Part shown: positions 46,998 to 55,839 of the stretch, piece after piece
How positions within the stretch are numbered: position 1 is the first letter of the stretch
Layout of the letters: each line of letters begins with the position of its first letter
From: Saprospiraceae bacterium
Lineage (GTDB): Bacteria; Bacteroidota; Bacteroidia; Chitinophagales; Saprospiraceae
Assembly (NCBI GenBank): GCA_020627705.1
Contig: JAHDGJ010000015.1
Coordinates: 311 to 64,310 of the forward strand
Length of the DNA: 64,000 nucleotides
Direction: 5' to 3'
Program-made: the position numbers and the translations under genes
The notes under the pieces: generated by a model
Told to the model about the DNA's origin: nothing
Database searches by the model: none
What the model saw: the letters and a program-made list of their open reading frames with translations, nothing else

Positions 46998-49430
46998 CTA
47001 CATTCTAATCTGCGCTCCGAGTTCGTTTTCTAATAGATATTTTATCTTCTTAATTACCTTATCGACGTCCTTATCCTTCAATGTTTTTTCTTTGTTTTCA
47101 AACATAAAAGAAACGGCCAATGATTTTTTCCCCTCTCCGACTTTGTCCTTATCTCTAAAAACATCAAATAGGCCTACATTTTTAAGAATTTTCTTGTCGG
47201 TTTTAATCGCCAAATCTTTTACTTGCTGAAAATCAACATTTTCTTCCAAAATCATTGCTAAATCTCTTCGAACAGTAGGAAATTTACTTATCGAATCGAT
47301 GTGTAATTGTTGTCGCACGTTTTGGAGTAAGCTCTCTACATTAAATTCTGCACAAAAAACTGCTTTTTTTACATCAGCTCTAGCCGTAAATGTAGAATCC
47401 AATAGACCTAAGGTACAGATGGTATGGTTGTTTAGTAATAGCGAAGTTCCATACAAGAAACGACTATCCTTAAGTTCTTTGACTTCACATTGAGGCACAT
47501 TTAAAGAATTCAAAATAAGCTCAACAAAAGACTTTAAGTCGTAAAAATCAACAGCTTTACTTTGAGAATTCCAGGATTCTTCAACTAAGGCACCAGATAA
47601 GAATAAAGTGAACTTTTCTCGCTCTTCTATTCCATCATTGTGTCTTTTAAATGATTTCCCAAATTCATAAAGTTTTAGGTCTTGTTGTTGGCGATTGATG
47701 TTGTAGCCAACGGATTGCAACCCACTCAATATCATTTCTGGACGCATAATATTTAAGTGGACATTGGAGGTATTATTAATAAATACCATGTCTTGCTCAT
47801 TAATGTAACTGCCTTGATAAAACCTTGATTCGATGAGCGAAAGATTCATCATTTCGCAAAAACCATTGGAACTCAAAATATTACGAATTCTTTCTTTTAA
47901 ATCAGATTTATCTGGAAAATCAGAATGCGAAATGCTGCTTCTTATTTCTGAGCCGATTTCTATTTTATTAAAACCATAAATCCTCAGAATTTCTTCAATC
48001 AAATCAATTTCTCTTAAAACATCTGCTTTGTTGGTAGGGACTCGAACTTTTATGCTTTTGTCATCAACTGGATCAATCCCCATATTCATGGCGCGTAGGA
48101 TGGCGTGTATTTCGTCAACAGAAATCTCATTTCCCAAAACTTCATTTACTTTTTCATAGCGAAGTTGGATTTCTTTTTCTTCTATTTTATTGGGATATAC
48201 ATCTACAATATCTGAGCTAATTTCCCCTCCCGCAATTTCTTTAATCAAAATTGCAGCGCGCTTTAAGGCATCAATGGTAATGTTCGGGTCACTTCCCTTT
48301 TCAAAACATTTGGCAGCGTCGGTTCTCAACAAATGTTTTGTGCTGGACATACGGATACCTTCTGCTTCAAAATGTGCCGACTCCAAAAAAATGTTTTGTG
48401 TTGACTCTGTGACTCCAGAGTCTATCCCTCCAAAAACACCTCCCAAACACATCGGCTTGGAGTTGTTATCGCAAATCATTAGGTCATCTTCTGATAACTT
48501 TCGCTCTTTTTCGTCCAAAGCCAAAAAAGGTGTATCCTGGTCAAGAGTCTTAACGAGGATCTTTTGACCATCAATTTTATCCGCATCAAAAGCATGTAAA
48601 GGTTGACCATATTCGTGCAAAACGAAATTGGTAATATCTACGATGTTGGAAATTGGCCGCACTCCTATAGAGGACAATTTATTTATTAACCATTGCGGAC
48701 TAGGCCCGATAGTAACTCCAGAGATTGTTAATCCAGAATATCTCGGACATTTTTTTTCGTTCGCCACTTCAACATTTATAACTCTAGTCTTATTGTCAAC
48801 ATGAAAAGAAGCCAAGTCTGGAAGTTGGATGTTTACATCTGATGAATGGTTGATATGTAAGTAAGCTACTAGGTCTTGAGCTACTCCAATATGAGAGGTT
48901 GCATCCGAGCGATTGGGGGTTAACCCAATATCATATACAATGTCATTCTCCACTTTGTAAACCTCCTTAGCCAATGTCCCTGCAGCGATCGAATCGTCTA
49001 ATACCAATATCCCGTCATGACTTTCGCCAAGGCCTAATTCGTCTTCGGCACAAATCATCCCATGTGACTCTTCTCCTCTTATTTTTCCTTTTTTTATTTT
49101 CCAAGGTTCACCTTGCTTATCATATAAAGTCGTTCCGATCTGCGCTACAAGAACCGTTTGACCTGTAGCAACATTAGGGGCTCCACAAACGATTTGTAGA
49201 TCATCCTCTCCACCAACATTCACCTTACACAGAGAAAGTTTGTCGGCATTAGGGTGCTTACCACATTCTAACACCTTACCTACTATGACACCTTCTAATC
49301 CACCCTTTATTGACTCCACCTCTTCCATGCCTTCTACTTCCAAGCCAATGGTGGTCAATATTTCTGAAATTTCATCAGGCGTTTGATTTATTTCAATATA
49401 ATTTTTAAGCCAGTTAAGAGATACCTTCAT
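46998..49430 (-). CDS. pheT: Phenylalanyl-tRNA synthetase beta subunit
   Basis: An 810-residue enzyme subunit: N-terminal EMAP/tRNA-binding domain (EGVIVGKVLECGKHPNADKLSLCKVNVG), B3/B4 editing domain (DIVDITNFVLHEYGQPLHAFD), B5, core (FEKGSDPN), and the C-terminal FDX-ACB domain (SKFPTVRRDLAMI). Length is normal. Upstream of the zap genes on the same strand, 36-bp gap. Confidence 0.98.
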   Translation of the reverse strand: MKVSLNWLKNYIEINQTPDEISEILTTIGLEVEGMEEVESIKGGLEGVIVGKVLECGKHPNADKLSLCKVNVGGEDDLQIVCGAPNVATGQTVLVAQIGTTLYDKQGEPWKIKKGKIRGEESHGMICAEDELGLGESHDGILVLDDSIAAGTLAKEVYKVENDIVYDIGLTPNRSDATSHIGVAQDLVAYLHINHSSDVNIQLPDLASFHVDNKTRVINVEVANEKKCPRYSGLTISGVTIGPSPQWLINKLSSIGVRPISNIVDITNFVLHEYGQPLHAFDADKIDGQKILVKTLDQDTPFLALDEKERKLSEDDLMICDNNSKPMCLGGVFGGIDSGVTESTQNIFLESAHFEAEGIRMSSTKHLLRTDAAKCFEKGSDPNITIDALKRAAILIKEIAGGEISSDIVDVYPNKIEEKEIQLRYEKVNEVLGNEISVDEIHAILRAMNMGIDPVDDKSIKVRVPTNKADVLREIDLIEEILRIYGFNKIEIGSEIRSSISHSDFPDKSDLKERIRNILSSNGFCEMMNLSLIESRFYQGSYINEQDMVFINNTSNVHLNIMRPEMILSGLQSVGYNINRQQQDLKLYEFGKSFKRHNDGIEEREKFTLFLSGALVEESWNSQSKAVDFYDLKSFVELILNSLNVPQCEVKELKDSRFLYGTSLLLNNHTICTLGLLDSTFTARADVKKAVFCAEFNVESLLQNVRQQLHIDSISKFPTVRRDLAMILEENVDFQQVKDLAIKTDKKILKNVGLFDVFRDKDKVGEGKKSLAVSFMFENKEKTLKDKDVDKVIKKIKYLLENELGAQIRM

Positions 49431-49586
49431 CGCCGTTTCAATTTAACGGACAAAGTTATGCTTATTTATATTTTGACCATAGCCTAAAAGCATTTGAAGC
49501 TCAAGCAATCAAAAGTCCTAGATTCAATTAATTAACAAAGCCTAATTCAATACGTTTGTATATTGGATATGGAAAACTCAACATTG

Positions 49587-50114
49587 ATGAAAATTGCACT
49601 TTCGATCTACTTCTTTTGCCTCAGTTTTGTGGTAGTTTCTACTTGCCAAGTTCAGTACTTCCCGTTTGAAAGCAAACATGGTTCAACCAATGAAACATTG
49701 GTTATAAAAGTAAAGACAAGTAACAATCAGACTGTCGATTTAAAATCAATGCTAGAGGATAATAAAAATTATGTCGTAAGCATAATGGCCACTTGGTGTG
49801 GGCCTTGCAAACTAGAATTGGCTCAACTCCAAGGTGTTCAAGAAAAATGGTCAAAAGAATTTAATACCGAATTGCTGGCCATTTCTATCGATAAACCTGA
49901 TGATACTGCCAAAGTTTTTGAAATGTTTGATAAAGAAGGTTGGACCATTACTGTGGTGCACGACGATATGGCCTATACTGCCAAAGAGCTCAAAATATTT
50001 GGTATTCCACAGGTCTTCTTAGTATCCAAGAACAAAGAAATAACCTTTAGTAAAAAAGGTTTTAAGTCTAACCTCGTTTCTGTGCTAGAGAAGGAAATAC
50101 TAAAACTACAATAG
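49587..50114 (+). CDS. TlpA-like periplasmic thioredoxin
   Basis: About 175 residues with a signal peptide (MKIALSIYFF, ending STCQ) and a thioredoxin domain with active site WCGPC (MATWCGPCKLELAQL) and cis-Pro in FGIPQVFLV. ATG 49587 begins the signal peptide; ATG 49569 is an alternative six codons upstream. Members reduce periplasmic disulfides or cytochrome c maturation intermediates. It converges on an Omp28-like gene (14-bp gap). Confidence 0.9.
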   Translation: MKIALSIYFFCLSFVVVSTCQVQYFPFESKHGSTNETLVIKVKTSNNQTVDLKSMLEDNKNYVVSIMATWCGPCKLELAQLQGVQEKWSKEFNTELLAISIDKPDDTAKVFEMFDKEGWTITVVHDDMAYTAKELKIFGIPQVFLVSKNKEITFSKKGFKSNLVSVLEKEILKLQ

Positions 50115-50127
50115 GTTTAAAAGTCTC

Positions 50128-50955
50128 TTATTCTATGAGGTGCTTTTCAAAAGCTTGAACCACCTCTTTGCGACCAGAATCCACTCGATGCACCGCAAGA
50201 ACTATATCAATATTCTCAGCAATCCAAGTACCATCTTCAGGAGGTAAAGTACCCGAAAAAGCTTTATTTATTACTGCCCCAGCTGACGGATTAGTAGCCA
50301 ATGATGTACCATCAAAAGGAGTAATAATATCCCTCAACACGTGCTTAAACTTATAGTCCTCAATGATCTCTCCTTGATCTTTTTGAGCATCAACTATGTC
50401 GTTTTCGGTTATAAATACAGTAACATTATAGTCACCTACTAAATCAACAACCGGAACAGCTGCCATATTAATAGAATATTCTCGAGTGGCTGAATTATAC
50501 GATACATCTGCTGCAATATCCAATACATGCTCTTTCTCCAATTCTTGTTCAACCAAAGAAGGCCAGAGCGCAGGCAAACTATTGGAAAATTCAGATTGAC
50601 CTTCAAATTCGGTTCTGTTGACTGCCGCTGCAGGTTTCCCAAACCAAGGCTTTAAATAATTTTCTAAGTCTTTGGCTTTGTCAAATCTAAAATCATATTG
50701 ACTCCCAGTAATCGGCTCCGATAAAAAATCACCATGCACCCCAATCACAACCACTTGACCCGGAAAAGAGGCTAAAATATCTGCAGCAACTGCAGCTCCA
50801 GCGGGACAATTTGGACAATTTGTTCCTGTCAATTCTTCCAACAATACCACTCTTTGAGTATCAAAAGTGGTTTGTTCAGGTATAACAACCATTTGTTCTT
50901 GACAAGAGGATAGACCGATTATTAAAAGAACTATATAAACTAATTTTTTCATCAT
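50128..50955 (-). CDS. Omp28-like lipoprotein
   Basis: A 275-residue lipoprotein (lipobox LSSCQEQM) with the Omp28 thioredoxin-like domain: VVLLEELTGTNCPNCPAGAAV, a C-x-x-C pair, then GVHGDFLSEPI and PAAAVNRTEF. Omp28 family proteins sit on the outer membrane of Porphyromonas and relatives. It is 9 bp downstream of the DUF6029 barrel gene, so the two form an operon. Confidence 0.9.
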   Translation of the reverse strand: MMKKLVYIVLLIIGLSSCQEQMVVIPEQTTFDTQRVVLLEELTGTNCPNCPAGAAVAADILASFPGQVVVIGVHGDFLSEPITGSQYDFRFDKAKDLENYLKPWFGKPAAAVNRTEFEGQSEFSNSLPALWPSLVEQELEKEHVLDIAADVSYNSATREYSINMAAVPVVDLVGDYNVTVFITENDIVDAQKDQGEIIEDYKFKHVLRDIITPFDGTSLATNPSAGAVINKAFSGTLPPEDGTWIAENIDIVLAVHRVDSGRKEVVQAFEKHLIE

Positions 50956-50964
50956 TTCTTGTTT

Positions 50965-52644
50965 TTAAAATGTAGAACTCATAGACATTCGTACTCCACT
51001 AAATGCAGGTTCTAATCGGCAAATACCCCCAGAACACACAACCCCTTCTACCTGTTTTACATATCTAATATTAAATCGATTTGACTTTTGAATGTAGGTC
51101 ACACCAAAAGTTGGGTACAAAATTTTCAAAGATTCACCAGCAGCATTGGTTGGTGAATTTTTTGAAGGTTGAATATTATACATTCCTGATACCTCAAATA
51201 TCCAATGCGGAGCTAGACCAAATTCGGCCAAGCCAAAAACCCAACTTCCGAAATCTTCATCCGTATCCATATATTGAGCCTCTATTCTTAACGATTTCTT
51301 TCGTGTAAAACGATATAAGTAATCAACATAAGGAGTAATTGTTTTAACCAACGGAACCTCAGGCTTTATTTCATAGATCTCTTGATTATAATTTTGCAAC
51401 TGCACTCCTGTAGTCAATTGCCATTTTCTTTTCTTTTTTAAAGTAAACTCCGTATAAATCTCCCGATAAAGCAGTTCACCACTCAAATCAGTAATATTCG
51501 AAAAATTGACATTAAAAGCCAATTTTCTACTGGGTGCATATCGCGCATCTACCTGAAAAGCCTGCTCACTCAAAAGTTGCGTAGCAGGGCTATATCTGCT
51601 GGTGAGGCGATAGGTATTTAATCGATTCATTGGGGGTATGAAGTTGATCAGACCAAAATTTTGGGTCAGAGTTTGATCAGTTCTGAAATCAAAATTTTCG
51701 GTTCTTTTGCCTTCAACGGTAAGTCCTAATCCTTTGTTGGCGTAGGACAAACTTGCGTAAGCTACTGTACCTGATTCTTTGACTAGTTTTCCAAATGTTT
51801 CGATTCCCGTTAGAGAAGTACGAATAGCCATTGGATTGCTAAATACATCCGAAGTCTTGTAGGCAAACTCTGTATATAAACTAAACTTATCGTAACTCAA
51901 GGTATTAAAGACACTGAGCAAATACGTATTGTATTCTGGCTTTACCTGATCTTCAGGAATGTAGTTTTTTATGATATCTACAAGCTTTTCTACTTTCTCT
52001 TCTTCCAAAGTTCTATTGACAAAGCCAATTCCCGGTGCGATAGAAAATGCTTTGGTACTTGTACTATCTGCCAAATTTACAAAGCCTTCCAATGTTACTC
52101 CTTTAACCTCAGCACCATTCCTACCAAATAAAAATTTCTGTCTTCCAGTAAACGCACGTGCGCTCCAATTTTCATTTATATCATAAGTGATTCTCCCTCC
52201 TACCAAAGCATTATCTATTAGCTGTGGTCTTTGTTCGAAAGATCTAAAAATAATTCCTGATCCAATCTGATCATACAAATAGCCAACAGCGAAATTGAAT
52301 TTATCTACTTGTTTAGAAACGTACCAATATCCTATGCCTTCATCTGTGTATGAATCATTTGGATTAAGCAAATTGGAATTATTAAATGCATCAAATCGCA
52401 TTCTTAGGTCATATCCCGATTTTCGGTAATTTAAGTTTAGCCAAATTTCGGATCCAAATAACTCATGGTCATATTGTGGAATACCGCTTGCTCCAATTAA
52501 TGAGTCTCGAATAAACACATTTCCATTCGCTGTAATTCCACCAGTAAATACACCTTTATCTTGCGACCAGATACTATGTACATTGATGAAAAAGGATAAG
52601 AAAAAGGTGAAACAAACCAGATAGTTTCTACGTCTACCAGACAT
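50965..52644 (-). CDS. DUF6029-family outer-membrane barrel
   Basis: A 559-residue protein with a signal peptide (SIWSQ) and a repeated pattern of alternating residues (YRKSGYDLRMRFDAF, GYWYVSKQVDKFNFAVGYLYDQ) expected of a long outer-membrane beta-barrel. The start FTGGITANGNVFIRDSLIG is characteristic of DUF6029, with FRSFEQRPQLIDNALVGGRITYD. It precedes the Omp28-like gene and is divergent from a TlpA-like gene. The shared thiol theme suggests a link to envelope redox chemistry; this is inference. Confidence 0.85.
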   Translation of the reverse strand: MSGRRRNYLVCFTFFLSFFINVHSIWSQDKGVFTGGITANGNVFIRDSLIGASGIPQYDHELFGSEIWLNLNYRKSGYDLRMRFDAFNNSNLLNPNDSYTDEGIGYWYVSKQVDKFNFAVGYLYDQIGSGIIFRSFEQRPQLIDNALVGGRITYDINENWSARAFTGRQKFLFGRNGAEVKGVTLEGFVNLADSTSTKAFSIAPGIGFVNRTLEEEKVEKLVDIIKNYIPEDQVKPEYNTYLLSVFNTLSYDKFSLYTEFAYKTSDVFSNPMAIRTSLTGIETFGKLVKESGTVAYASLSYANKGLGLTVEGKRTENFDFRTDQTLTQNFGLINFIPPMNRLNTYRLTSRYSPATQLLSEQAFQVDARYAPSRKLAFNVNFSNITDLSGELLYREIYTEFTLKKKRKWQLTTGVQLQNYNQEIYEIKPEVPLVKTITPYVDYLYRFTRKKSLRIEAQYMDTDEDFGSWVFGLAEFGLAPHWIFEVSGMYNIQPSKNSPTNAAGESLKILYPTFGVTYIQKSNRFNIRYVKQVEGVVCSGGICRLEPAFSGVRMSMSSTF

Positions 52645-52737
52645 GTTGGTTAATTAAAGGTTAAGGCATAAATTGATTAGCCATTAAATACGTAATCATT
52701 GTAAATTACAATTCGAAAATCGACTAAAATTAAACAA

Positions 52738-53235
52738 ATGAATGTCAAAAAATTAACACTATTAGCAATTGCAGGATTTTTTATGATGTCCTTTGTCGCT
52801 GTAGATAATATTTTTCCTTCTGTCAATCTGAAATCTTTAGATGGTAAAACAGTAAATACGGAGTCTTTTATCAAAGACGGAAAGGTAACGGTAATCAGTT
52901 TTTGGGCAACGTGGTGTTCGCCATGTAAAAGAGAACTTGATGCTATTGCAGACCTTTACCCAGATTGGCAAGAAGACTACGATGTAGAATTAGTGGCAAT
53001 TACTATTGACAATGCGAGGCAATTGACTAAGGTTCCAGGTATAGTATCTTCTAAAAACTGGGATTATACTGTGCTTGCAGATAGTAAGCAGCAATTACAG
53101 AGAGCCTTAAGTTTTGAGACCATACCCCAAACTTTTGTTTTGGACAAAAACGGCAACATTGTGTACTCTCATAATGGATATAATCCAGGAGATGAAGACC
53201 ACTTGGAAGATATAATTGCGAAATACGCGAAATAA
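52738..53235 (+). CDS. TlpA-like periplasmic thioredoxin
   Basis: A 165-residue thioredoxin-fold protein. The N-terminal hydrophobic stretch (LLAIAGFFMMSFVAV) is the signal or anchor; the active site is SFWATWCSPCKRELDAI, with cis-Pro in FETIPQTFVLDKNG. It is divergent from the DUF6029 gene (93-bp gap) and ends at a strong terminator. Related to, but clearly different from, the TlpA-like protein at 49587. Confidence 0.93.
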   Translation: MNVKKLTLLAIAGFFMMSFVAVDNIFPSVNLKSLDGKTVNTESFIKDGKVTVISFWATWCSPCKRELDAIADLYPDWQEDYDVELVAITIDNARQLTKVPGIVSSKNWDYTVLADSKQQLQRALSFETIPQTFVLDKNGNIVYSHNGYNPGDEDHLEDIIAKYAK

Positions 53236-53256
53236 TAAATAGCTCACTTGTGTGGC

Positions 53257-53290
53257 AAAGGCGTTCTGTGATCACAGAGCGCCTTTTTTT
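53257..53290 (+). terminator. Strong intrinsic terminator
   Basis: A long near-perfect palindrome (AAAGGCG ... CGCCTTT, inner TCTGTGATCACAGA) followed by seven T on the plus strand, 22 bp past the TlpA-like stop. Confidence 0.9.
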
Positions 53291-53295
53291 ATTTT

Positions 53296-53394
53296 CTATT
53301 TGGATTGGTCAAATTGTTCTTCAAAATTCTTTCTCAATTTGACTGGTTTGACAAAGAAAAGAGATATATAACCAAGTATAAACAAAAGATTCAT
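53296..53394 (-). CDS. Possible 32-residue membrane peptide
   Basis: A minus-strand ATG frame that encodes a hydrophobic segment (MNLLFILGYISLFFVKPVKL) followed by a charged tail (RKNFEEQFDQSK). The layout suits a small single-helix membrane protein. Without a conserved relative this may be chance, and no terminator suits its direction. Confidence 0.2.
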   Translation of the reverse strand: MNLLFILGYISLFFVKPVKLRKNFEEQFDQSK

Positions 53395-53490
53395 CACCAC
53401 TTCTCCGATTCCAATGCTTCTCTAATCAAAGATTATCGTATTACACTAGGACCACATTATAATACAGGTCTCTGACTCTCAAATTTTAAA

Positions 53491-53511
53491 CTGTATACAT
53501 AGAGTATACAG
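53491..53511. promoter_or_regulatory. Palindromic operator-like site before the lipoprotein trio
   Basis: CTGTATAC and GTATACAG form a perfect inverted repeat across ATAGA, and a third near-copy, AGTATACAC, follows at once. It lies 72 bp upstream of the ATG at 53584, a fitting place for a repressor or activator site. No T-run follows. Confidence 0.45.
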
Positions 53512-53583
53512 TATACACATCTGGCGATAAACAAACGTTATGTATGCGTTAAACCACTATAATTACATTCAACAACCTTAACT

Positions 53584-53973
53584 ATGAAAAACATTTTAAA
53601 ATTATTTATTCTAAGTTCTTTTTGCTTCGCGATAATTTCTTGTGGTAACGATGACGACAGTTGTTCGCCTGCAATGCTGGCAGGTACGTATACTGGAGTC
53701 AACGATTGTGATCCCTCAGATCCGATGGATATGACTATAACTGTATCGGCCAACGGTGATCAAATTGATATCACAGGGGATGACGGGTCTGTTTCTACCT
53801 TTACAATGAACGATTGTCAATCTGAAACGCTAACTGAAAGTTTTGATTTTTTTGGGATTCAAATAGAAACCAGTACTAATTTTGCTTTTACAGAAACGGC
53901 AGTAACTTTCAATCTTGAAACTACTGCAGCGGGCACAACAGAAACGTGTAGCATCGTTTTGACAAAACAATAA
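53584..53973 (+). CDS. Small lipoprotein (trio member 1)
   Basis: A 129-residue lipoprotein: lipobox IISC followed by GNDDD, the acidic run that marks surface export in this phylum. The mature domain is a small beta-barrel-like fold: MLAGTYTGVNDCDPSD, then MTITVSANGDQIDITGDDGS and CSIVLTKQ at the end, with paired Cys. It resembles the third member of the trio and is followed by the second in 16 bp. No function is assigned. Confidence 0.78.
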   Translation: MKNILKLFILSSFCFAIISCGNDDDSCSPAMLAGTYTGVNDCDPSDPMDMTITVSANGDQIDITGDDGSVSTFTMNDCQSETLTESFDFFGIQIETSTNFAFTETAVTFNLETTAAGTTETCSIVLTKQ

Positions 53974-53989
53974 AACTTAAATCACTAAT

Positions 53990-54361
53990 ATGAAATATTT
54001 AAAATTTAGCTTGTTCTTTTTATTTAGCGTAGCAATAATATCTTGTGGGGACGACACCTGCGATGTGCTTAGCGAAACGGTGGTCGGCACCTGGAATGTT
54101 GATCTCAATGATGGCGGCACTATGACGTTTAATGAAGACGGAAGTTTTTCAGACAACAATCAAATACTATTTGATTCTAGTTTTGATAATGCTGACAAAA
54201 CTTGGAACGTCTCTGGGAACAATCTGACCTTACAAGCGGCACAAGGTGGCTTTACAAACGAATTTACGTTTGGGGTTACTAGTTTTGATTGTGATAATAT
54301 TACAGCAAATGTTGATACAACATCTGGATCAACCGTTTCTATAGTTTTAACTAGAAATTAA
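53990..54361 (+). CDS. Small lipocalin-like lipoprotein (trio member 2)
   Basis: A 123-residue lipoprotein: lipobox IISC then GDDTC. The mature part resembles the lipocalin-like family of Bacteroidota (VVGTWNVDLNDGGTMTFNEDGSFSDN, KTWNVSGNNLTL). Cys residues occur at the start and in SFDCDNI. Probably cotranscribed with its neighbours (gaps of 16 and 12 bp). Confidence 0.8.
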   Translation: MKYLKFSLFFLFSVAIISCGDDTCDVLSETVVGTWNVDLNDGGTMTFNEDGSFSDNNQILFDSSFDNADKTWNVSGNNLTLQAAQGGFTNEFTFGVTSFDCDNITANVDTTSGSTVSIVLTRN

Positions 54362-54373
54362 AACAAGACAGCT

Positions 54374-54766
54374 ATGAAAAATCTGACTTTATTCTTTTTG
54401 GGTCTTTGTTTAATTATATCAGCCTGTAAAGATGATGAGGGCGAATCTTGTACGAGTGCTTCCGTCGCGGGCGTCTATATGGGCGTAGATGCATGTAATG
54501 AAAACAACGTGCACGACGAAACCATAACCATATCCGTTACACCAAGTGCAAATATGATAAGTTATGAAGATGATGAAGGGGTAACGTTTACAGCCATTCT
54601 AAATGATTGCGAAACAGAAACCGTAGAATTGGATGTCATCACAGGTTTGGAAACTAAAAAATATGATTTATTATTTTCTGAAGGTGAGGTACGGTTAGTA
54701 ACTGAGGCTCGAACCTTAGGTGTATTGTTTTCAAATGTATGTGCCCGGACATTGATCAAACAATAA
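54374..54766 (+). CDS. Small lipoprotein (trio member 3)
   Basis: A 130-residue lipoprotein: lipobox ISAC followed by KDDEGE, a very good surface-export signal. The fold follows member 1: SVAGVYMGVDACNENN, TISVTPSANMISYEDDEGV, FTAILNDCETETV and a closing ARTLIKQ. Ends at a terminator. Confidence 0.78.
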   Translation: MKNLTLFFLGLCLIISACKDDEGESCTSASVAGVYMGVDACNENNVHDETITISVTPSANMISYEDDEGVTFTAILNDCETETVELDVITGLETKKYDLLFSEGEVRLVTEARTLGVLFSNVCARTLIKQ

Positions 54767-54789
54767 GCATATAAAAACCATTGAATACG

Positions 54790-54819
54790 AGGCCTGGCAT
54801 AATATGTCAGGCCTTTTTA
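54790..54819 (+). terminator. Terminator after the lipoprotein trio
   Basis: AGGCCTG pairs with CAGGCCT over an 11-nt loop and is followed by five T on the plus strand, 23 bp past the stop at 54766. It abuts the stop of the convergent PA14-OmpA gene. Confidence 0.85.
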
Positions 54820-54820
54820 T

Positions 54821-55696
54821 TTAGTTAAGCAAAATTTCTACTTTCCTTAATTTCTTCCTCTCATTCTCTGTTTTAGGATTTTCTTGAACCAAACTTTCTC
54901 CAAAACCCACAGAAATAATTTTAACATTCCCCAAATCAAACGTTGATATTAAATAATCCTCAACAGCCTCTGCTCTTTTTTGAGACAACACACGATTAAA
55001 AGCAGAAGTGCCTAAATCACAGGTATATCCATGGATTTTAATAGTTTCAAAATTTAACTCTAGTGGGTCAAAAAAAGCTTTGATATGTTGCTTTCCCTCC
55101 TGACTTAAAATCGAAGAGTTTACATCAAACAGCAAATCATTGTTGAAACTTAATTTTTGCACATTGGGCTTTAGTGTAGAAAACGTATCGGAAAATTCTT
55201 GACAGTCGGATCCAAGATATTTTGCATTAAACACAAATCCATATTTATGAATAAAAGCCTGGTGATACCAAAGTTTAATTTTATACTTTCCTCTGTTGAG
55301 AAATACTTTTCCTGCTTTTAACTCCATGGCATGCACGCCATCATTATCGATGATCTCTTGATCTTCAATCCAGAAGCGGCTGCCGTCATCAGATTCCAAA
55401 GTAAAATTATAACAACCCGCTTGTGCAATGTACATATCAGAAGTAAGAATTAAACCAAATCGATCAATTCTCTCCACATCTGGAAACGGAGTGGTCGTAT
55501 TGCTGTTTGGAATTTGAATAGACTCCCAGGAAACATTTCCAATAATTTCATATTCAGCAACATGATCTCCAAACCCCATGGCTTTCATGCAATGTCGTGC
55601 TGGAATCTTAACCACATCGCCCTCAAAAGAAGTGAAGTGCGGGTCTTGTTGACCCGAAAGAGAAAACCCAAACAAAAGAAATATTAAAATTCGCAA
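54821..55696 (-). CDS. Protein with PA14-like and OmpA C-terminal domains
   Basis: A 291-residue exported protein. No ATG is in frame near the signal peptide, so TTG 55696 (then RILIFLLFGFSLSGQ) is chosen; the open frame continues up to 55774. A PA14-like domain comes first (FGLILTSDMYIAQAGCYNFTLESDDGSRFWI, KIKLWYHQAF), followed by an OmpA-like peptidoglycan-binding domain (LLFDVNSSILSQEGKQHI, HGYTCDLGTSAFNRVLSQKRAEAVEDYL). The pairing suggests carbohydrate recognition anchored to the cell wall. Divergent from the propeller protein gene. Confidence 0.85.
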   Translation of the reverse strand: MRILIFLLFGFSLSGQQDPHFTSFEGDVVKIPARHCMKAMGFGDHVAEYEIIGNVSWESIQIPNSNTTTPFPDVERIDRFGLILTSDMYIAQAGCYNFTLESDDGSRFWIEDQEIIDNDGVHAMELKAGKVFLNRGKYKIKLWYHQAFIHKYGFVFNAKYLGSDCQEFSDTFSTLKPNVQKLSFNNDLLFDVNSSILSQEGKQHIKAFFDPLELNFETIKIHGYTCDLGTSAFNRVLSQKRAEAVEDYLISTFDLGNVKIISVGFGESLVQENPKTENERKKLRKVEILLN

Positions 55697-55839
55697 ATCA
55701 ACTAAGTTTTTAGTTATAAACTCTGTACATCCCTCATTTAGTATGTAAATTGAAAGATATGTTTGATTTGACAATTAACTAAAATGTGACAAAAGGTATA
55801 GAATACTATGTTTACATTACTTTAATTAAAGTAAGCGCC

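Larger units (their letters stand above)
53236..53583. other. Intergenic region with a terminator, a small frame and a palindrome
   Basis: The 348-bp stretch between the TlpA-like gene and the first small lipoprotein holds the terminator at 53257-53290, a 32-codon minus-strand frame (53296-53394) and a palindrome at 53491-53511. I see nothing else in it. Confidence 0.6.
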
